DNA of 20,148 nt from Cytophagales bacterium (GTDB lineage Bacteria; Bacteroidota; Bacteroidia; Cytophagales; MED-G16), in assembly GCA_029940715.1 (NCBI GenBank), contig JAPYTU010000009.1, positions 10,493 through 30,640 of the forward strand, in the 5' to 3' direction. The notes beneath the pieces are model-generated. The model was given only the letters and a program-made list of their open reading frames with translations. It made no database searches and had not been told where the DNA came from. This document shows positions 16,241-20,148 of this stretch, one piece after another; the stretch's first letter is position 1; each line of letters opens with the position of its first letter. The translations under genes were made by a program, and so were the position numbers.

Positions 16241-17065
16241 TTATTTTTCTATAAATACAGATATCCCATTTTCACCCTGAACAGTATAAAAAATATAATT
16301 TATATTACTTTCTCGATATACATATGGATCTCTAATCTGATGAACTTTTTTTTCTACCATACCAAATTTTGATTTTTTAATTGGCTCCTCAAAACCTTCC
16401 CAACTATACAATGGCCTAAAAACTTCAGAAATACAATAAGGTTTCAGTGTAGACAAATTTATTTTGCACTTCATTACTCGTTCAGGACAATCTCCTATTT
16501 TCGTATAATAGCAATAAACAAAATTCTTTCGAACAAGTATCGAACAATGTCTTAGGTTAAAAATAAATCTAGGATTTAAGATTTGATATTTACCATGAAT
16601 TAGTTTATAAATACAACCATATTTACTATTGTTTTTTGCTACTCCAAAAACTTTTCCTTTATACACAAATCTTCTGAAATAAAATAAAGCAAATTTTTCT
16701 TGATCAGGTATAAAATTTATACCATCATCAGAAATTGCACTAGAAGATAATTGAGATTCTTTATCATATACTGAATGATAAATCATAACTATTTTATTAT
16801 TCTTAAAATATATTTCTGGGCTTGCAATGTGATCAATTCCATTAATTTGATTTATATTTAAAACTCCCTTTTGATAAATATTCCAAGTGCCTAAAAGATT
16901 ATTTGAATATGCAAGCTTAATATGTGAGCCTCTATGATGAGCAAAATACATATAATACCTACCCAGAGGATCATTAATCCATTTTGGAACTTTAATTACA
17001 GTAGGACCATTTATATTATCATTTTCTGTGTGTAATTTTTTAGGAGTTATAATTAGTTTTCTCAT
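16241..17065 (-). CDS. GH43-like five-bladed beta-propeller protein
   Basis: This 274-residue protein resembles the five-bladed beta-propeller fold shared by GH43, GH32, GH117 and GH130. The features are WINDPLGRYYMYFAHHRG (about 29-46) with GSHIKLAYSNNLLGTW, SPEIYFKNNKIVMIYH, and a final blade RDPYVYRESNINYIFYTV followed by GENGI. Such sequences are usually labelled glycosyl hydrolase, but I cannot assign the catalytic Asp, Asp and Glu with confidence, so activity and sugar are uncertain. There is no signal peptide, which points to a cytoplasmic protein. It is transcribed away from the CDF gene (59-base gap) and toward the HEASH gene. The nearby GH29 and sugar isomerase-like genes fit a glycan theme, but they are on the other strand. 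Confidence 0.75.
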   Translation of the reverse strand: MRKLIITPKKLHTENDNINGPTVIKVPKWINDPLGRYYMYFAHHRGSHIKLAYSNNLLGTWNIYQKGVLNINQINGIDHIASPEIYFKNNKIVMIYHSVYDKESQLSSSAISDDGINFIPDQEKFALFYFRRFVYKGKVFGVAKNNSKYGCIYKLIHGKYQILNPRFIFNLRHCSILVRKNFVYCYYTKIGDCPERVMKCKINLSTLKPYCISEVFRPLYSWEGFEEPIKKSKFGMVEKKVHQIRDPYVYRESNINYIFYTVQGENGISVFIEK

Positions 17066-17124
17066 TAAACAAACTAAATAAAATATTTATTATAAAATTA
17101 TTAATCAATTACATATATTTAAAT

Positions 17125-18027
17125 ATGGGGCACAATCATTCACACAATCATACTTCCACAAAAAATATTAAAATTGCATTTTATTTAAATTTATGCTTCA
17201 CAATACTAGAAATAATTGGAGGTATTTATGTTAACAGTATTGCTATAATTTCAGATGCAATTCATGATTTGGGAGATACTATTTCACTGGGAACTGCTTG
17301 GTACTTAGATGTAAAATCAAAGAAAAAAGCTGATAAAAAATTTTCTTTTGGTTACAATAGATTTTCACTCCTAGGAGCATTAATAAGTAGTGTTATCTTA
17401 ATAGGAGGATCAATTTATGTTATCAATGAAGCTATAGGAAGAATACTAAATCCTGAACACACTGACGCACAAGGAATGATGATTTTTGCAATTATTGGTG
17501 TTTTTGTTAATGGTTATGCGTCATGGAAATTAAGTGGTGGTAAATCCATGAATGAAAAAGTAGCCTCATGGCATTTATTAGAAGATGTGTTAGGATGGGT
17601 GGCTGTTTTAATTGTAGCAATTATGTTAAATTTTAAGGATATTCATTATCTAGATCCAGCACTTTCACTACTTATTACCATTTACATTCTTTGGAATGTA
17701 ATAAAAAGACTTAAAGAAACGCTATTTATATTTTTACAGGGTGTACCTAAAGATATAGATGTTAACCAAATTAAATCAAAAATATTAAATCTCAAATTTG
17801 TTAGATCAATGCATCACACACACGTTTGGTCGCTAGAAGGAGAACACCATGTTTTTACAACTCATATTAAATTAGATAATGTATCAACTTTTTCAGAATA
17901 TAAAAGCGTCAAGAAAAAGACAAAGGATATACTAAAAAAATATCATTTTAAACATTACACTATTGAGCTTGAACTAAATGATGAAACTTGTGAATTAGAA
18001 ATTAATACAAAAAATCACAATGAATAA
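17125..18027 (+). CDS. Cation diffusion facilitator (Zn/Cd/Co efflux), CzcD-type
   Basis: This 300-residue inner-membrane protein exports divalent metal, most likely zinc, in exchange for protons. It has a His-rich N-terminus (MGHNHSHNHTS), about six membrane segments between 15 and 195, and a cytoplasmic C-terminal domain with HHTHVWSLEGEHH. The transport site is intact: His47 and Asp51 in SDAIHDLGD (second segment) and His150 and Asp154 in SWHLLEDVLGW (fifth). His in place of the first Asp of the YiiP site (D45) is the pattern of zinc-preferring CzcD/ZnT members. No metal-responsive regulator gene is adjacent. The start ATG is the first in frame. The next gene on the same strand starts 47 bases downstream. 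Confidence 0.93.
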   Translation: MGHNHSHNHTSTKNIKIAFYLNLCFTILEIIGGIYVNSIAIISDAIHDLGDTISLGTAWYLDVKSKKKADKKFSFGYNRFSLLGALISSVILIGGSIYVINEAIGRILNPEHTDAQGMMIFAIIGVFVNGYASWKLSGGKSMNEKVASWHLLEDVLGWVAVLIVAIMLNFKDIHYLDPALSLLITIYILWNVIKRLKETLFIFLQGVPKDIDVNQIKSKILNLKFVRSMHHTHVWSLEGEHHVFTTHIKLDNVSTFSEYKSVKKKTKDILKKYHFKHYTIELELNDETCELEINTKNHNE

Positions 18028-18074
18028 GTCACATTTTAAAAAAACAAATCCAAAATAATTATTAAGTTTAACAA

Positions 18075-19061
18075 ATGAACAACCCAAAATCATCTACTAG
18101 AAGAAAATTTTTATACAAAGGAGGAATATTATCTACCGCAATTCTATACTCTAATTCATTAATTTCAAAAACAATTGAATTACTTAAAAATAATGTTCTT
18201 AATTCAAAATTTTTTGGTGTCCAAATAGGTGTAATAACCTATTCCTTTAGAAGCATGCCACAGGATGTAAATAGTTTAATACAATATTGTAAGGATTGTA
18301 ATATAAATGCAATAGAACTTATGGGAGAATCTATTGAAGAACATCTCGGCAAACCTAAAAGAGACAAATCCATTCCATGGAATAGTAATTCTAAAGAAAT
18401 GAAAGGATACAGAAAAAATGTTATCACATGGAGAACAAATATTTCAATGAAAAAATTTAAAGAAATAAAAAAATTATTTAATAATAACGGTATAAAAATT
18501 TATGCTTTTAAGCCTAATGCTCTGCGTAAAGATAATACAGATGCTGAAATAGAATATGCATTAAAAGCAGGAAAAAGTCTTGGAGCAACTCATGTTACCG
18601 TAGAAATTCCAAAAGATAGTGCTCATTCATTAAGATTAGGAAAACTTGCGGAAAAAAATAAAATGTTTGTCGCATACCATGCACACAAACAAGCATCAGA
18701 TTACGCATGGGATATAGCTATGAATCAGTCTCCATATAATGCAATAAATTTAGATTGTGGACATTACATTGCTGCTGGAGGAAAGAACACACAACAAGCA
18801 CTTCTAAATTTTATTATAAAAAACAACAAAAAAATTATGAGTATGCATATAAAAGATAGATCATCAAACAAAAAAGGCAAAACCGATCATCCTTGGGGAG
18901 AAGGAGAAACTCCAATTGCAAAAATATTAAAACTTTTAAAAGAAAAACAATATAAAATACCTGCCTCCATAGAATTAGAGTATACAATTCCAAAAAATTC
19001 TAATGCTGTTAAAGAAGTAAAAAAATGTCTCAACTATGCAAAAAATGCTTTATCAACTTAA
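18075..19061 (+). CDS. Tat-exported sugar phosphate isomerase/epimerase-like TIM-barrel protein
   Basis: The 328-residue product is a xylose isomerase-like TIM barrel (AP endonuclease 2 superfamily), a group that isomerises or epimerises sugars at a divalent metal. The N-terminus STRRKFLYKGG (7-17) followed by a hydrophobic stretch is a good twin-arginine signal, so the folded protein should act in the periplasm or at the membrane. Barrel strands are recognisable at VQIGVITYSF (49-58), NAIELMGE (78-85), HVTVEIP (173-179), FVAYHAHKQ (198-206), INLDCGHYIAAG (224-235), MSMHIKDRS (255-263) and ASIELEY (297-303). Probable metal ligands are Glu177, Asp227, His258 and Glu300 or Glu302. The substrate is unknown. 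The GH29 fucosidase gene starts 10 bases after its stop, so the two are very likely one operon in glycan breakdown. Confidence 0.88.
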   Translation: MNNPKSSTRRKFLYKGGILSTAILYSNSLISKTIELLKNNVLNSKFFGVQIGVITYSFRSMPQDVNSLIQYCKDCNINAIELMGESIEEHLGKPKRDKSIPWNSNSKEMKGYRKNVITWRTNISMKKFKEIKKLFNNNGIKIYAFKPNALRKDNTDAEIEYALKAGKSLGATHVTVEIPKDSAHSLRLGKLAEKNKMFVAYHAHKQASDYAWDIAMNQSPYNAINLDCGHYIAAGGKNTQQALLNFIIKNNKKIMSMHIKDRSSNKKGKTDHPWGEGETPIAKILKLLKEKQYKIPASIELEYTIPKNSNAVKEVKKCLNYAKNALST

Positions 19062-19071
19062 ATAAAAAGTT

Positions 19072-20148
19072 ATGAAAATGAAAATTTTATTCATCTGTCT
19101 GTTATTATCATTTAATTTATTTTCCCAAAAATATAACCCTACAAAAGAAAATTTAGAAGCAAGAGAATGGTTTAAAAATGCCAAATTTGGTCTATTTATT
19201 CACTGGGGAGTATACAGTGTTTTGGGTGATGGAGAATGGGTAATGCAAAATCAAAATATATCAATTAAAGATTATGAAAAACTACCGGCATTTTTTAATC
19301 CTATAAATTTTAACCCCAAAGAATGGGTCAAAATGGCAAAAGAGTCTGGAATGAAATACATTACTATAACAAGCAGACATCATGATGGATTTTCCATGTT
19401 TAAAACTAAAGCCAGTGATTACAATATAGTAAACGCAACACCTTTCAAAAAAGATATTTTAAAAATGCTCGCTGAAGAATGTCATAAAGAAGGAATAAAA
19501 TTATTTTTCTATTATTCTCTTTTAGATTGGCACAATGATGATTACTTCCCACGAGGAAGAACAGGAAATGGGATTAAAGGGAGAGAAGAAGGGGATTGGG
19601 CTAATTATATTAATTTTATGAAAATTCAACTTACTGAATTACTTACTAATTATGGAGAAATTGCTGGAATATGGTTTGATGGTCACTGGGATCAAAAAGA
19701 ATGGGATGGAAAAACTTTTGGAAAATTAAAAATTAATTGGCACTATGATGAAATCTATAAATTAATCCATGATATACAACCTAAGTGCTTAATAGGTAAT
19801 AATCACCATATTGGAATTTTAGATGGCGAAGATTTTCAAATGTTTGAAAAAGATCTTCCTGGAAATAATACTACAGGATTTGGAAGTTCTGAAGAAGATA
19901 TTAGTCAATTACCTTTGGAAATATGTGAAACAATAAACAATTCATGGGGATTCAACTTACAAGATAATAGCCACAAATCTAAAAAAGAACTCATACAATA
20001 TTTAGTTAAAGCTTCAGGGCATGGAACTAATTTATTACTTAATGTTGGTCCTATGCCTAATGGAAAAATTCAATCCAATCACATTTCATCTTTAAAAGAA
20101 ATAGGAAATTGGCTAACAAAAAATGGAGAAACAATTTATAATACATCT
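19072..20148 (+). CDS. GH29 alpha-L-fucosidase (3' end outside window)
   Basis: The frame is open from the ATG at 19072 to the window edge (359 codons), so the 3' end is missing; the family is usually about 430-500 residues or longer. A signal peptide (about residues 1-19, ending LFSQ) points to export. The catalytic domain begins at about residue 30 with WFKNAKFGLFIHWGVYS, followed by ITSRHHDGFSMF and GIWFDGHWD, where Asp203 (19678-19680) is the expected nucleophile. LEICETINNSWGFN and GTNLLLNVGPMPNG further right are also typical. The acid/base residue varies in this family and I do not assign it. GH29 enzymes release terminal alpha-L-fucose with retention. A second ATG (19078) is possible and changes only the signal peptide. 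It probably shares a transcript with the TIM-barrel gene 10 bases upstream. Confidence 0.95.
   Translation, partial: MKMKILFICLLLSFNLFSQKYNPTKENLEAREWFKNAKFGLFIHWGVYSVLGDGEWVMQNQNISIKDYEKLPAFFNPINFNPKEWVKMAKESGMKYITITSRHHDGFSMFKTKASDYNIVNATPFKKDILKMLAEECHKEGIKLFFYYSLLDWHNDDYFPRGRTGNGIKGREEGDWANYINFMKIQLTELLTNYGEIAGIWFDGHWDQKEWDGKTFGKLKINWHYDEIYKLIHDIQPKCLIGNNHHIGILDGEDFQMFEKDLPGNNTTGFGSSEEDISQLPLEICETINNSWGFNLQDNSHKSKKELIQYLVKASGHGTNLLLNVGPMPNGKIQSNHISSLKEIGNWLTKNGETIYNTS

Overview
The window looks like a piece of chromosome from a marine-type Bacteroidetes (Flavobacteriia) with a small, streamlined, very AT-rich genome. The signs are strong A/T codon bias, very short intergenic gaps, several genes overlapping by ATGA or sharing stop codons, a DUF4293 gene (a family I know only from Bacteroidetes), a eukaryote-like class Ia ribonucleotide reductase, a Bacteroidetes-type promoter (TTTG, 19 bases, TAAATTTG) in front of rplU, and an almost complete lack of Shine-Dalgarno sequences. 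Several genes start with GTG or TTG.

Layout. Positions 1-4062 hold two ABC exporter half-transporter genes facing each other tail to tail with an 8-base overlap. The left one is cut by the window edge; the right one follows truA in an operon on the minus strand. The pair carries the complementary sequence defects of a heterodimeric MdlA/MdlB-type exporter. Positions 4116-11049 are a plus-strand block of housekeeping genes: a DUF4293 membrane protein, htpG, a secreted MORN/YwqK-like repeat protein, lipB, rnr and a polyprenyl diphosphate synthase. A minus-strand rplU-rpmA ribosomal protein operon converges on it, and the two stop codons share one TTAA. A 324-base gene-free region (11619-11942) carries the rplU promoter and the leader of the nrdB-nrdA operon, which ends in a clear intrinsic terminator near 15400. 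Positions 15453-20148 are more accessory: an unrecognised secreted protein with an HEASH motif, a GH43-like beta-propeller protein on the minus strand, a CDF metal efflux protein, a Tat-exported sugar isomerase-like TIM-barrel protein and the start of a GH29 alpha-L-fucosidase.

How the genes work together. The left and middle parts serve core functions: tRNA and rRNA-associated work, chaperone, lipoate, RNA decay, isoprenoids and deoxynucleotide synthesis. The right end looks like a small glycan-processing locus, probably acting on fucose-containing material.

I see no tRNA, rRNA, CRISPR array, insertion sequence or phage gene, and nothing I would call a new defence or mobile system. The most unusual signal is a 124-bp inverted repeat (about 94 percent identical) inside the ATPase domains of the two convergent ABC genes, which looks like gene conversion between the two subunits. 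Other points worth a look are poly-A tracts of 12 and 11 bases in coding sequence, an RNase R without its usual N-terminal helix-turn-helix domain, a 17-bp tandem repeat abutting the htpG start, a dyad in the nrdB leader, and the HEASH protein.
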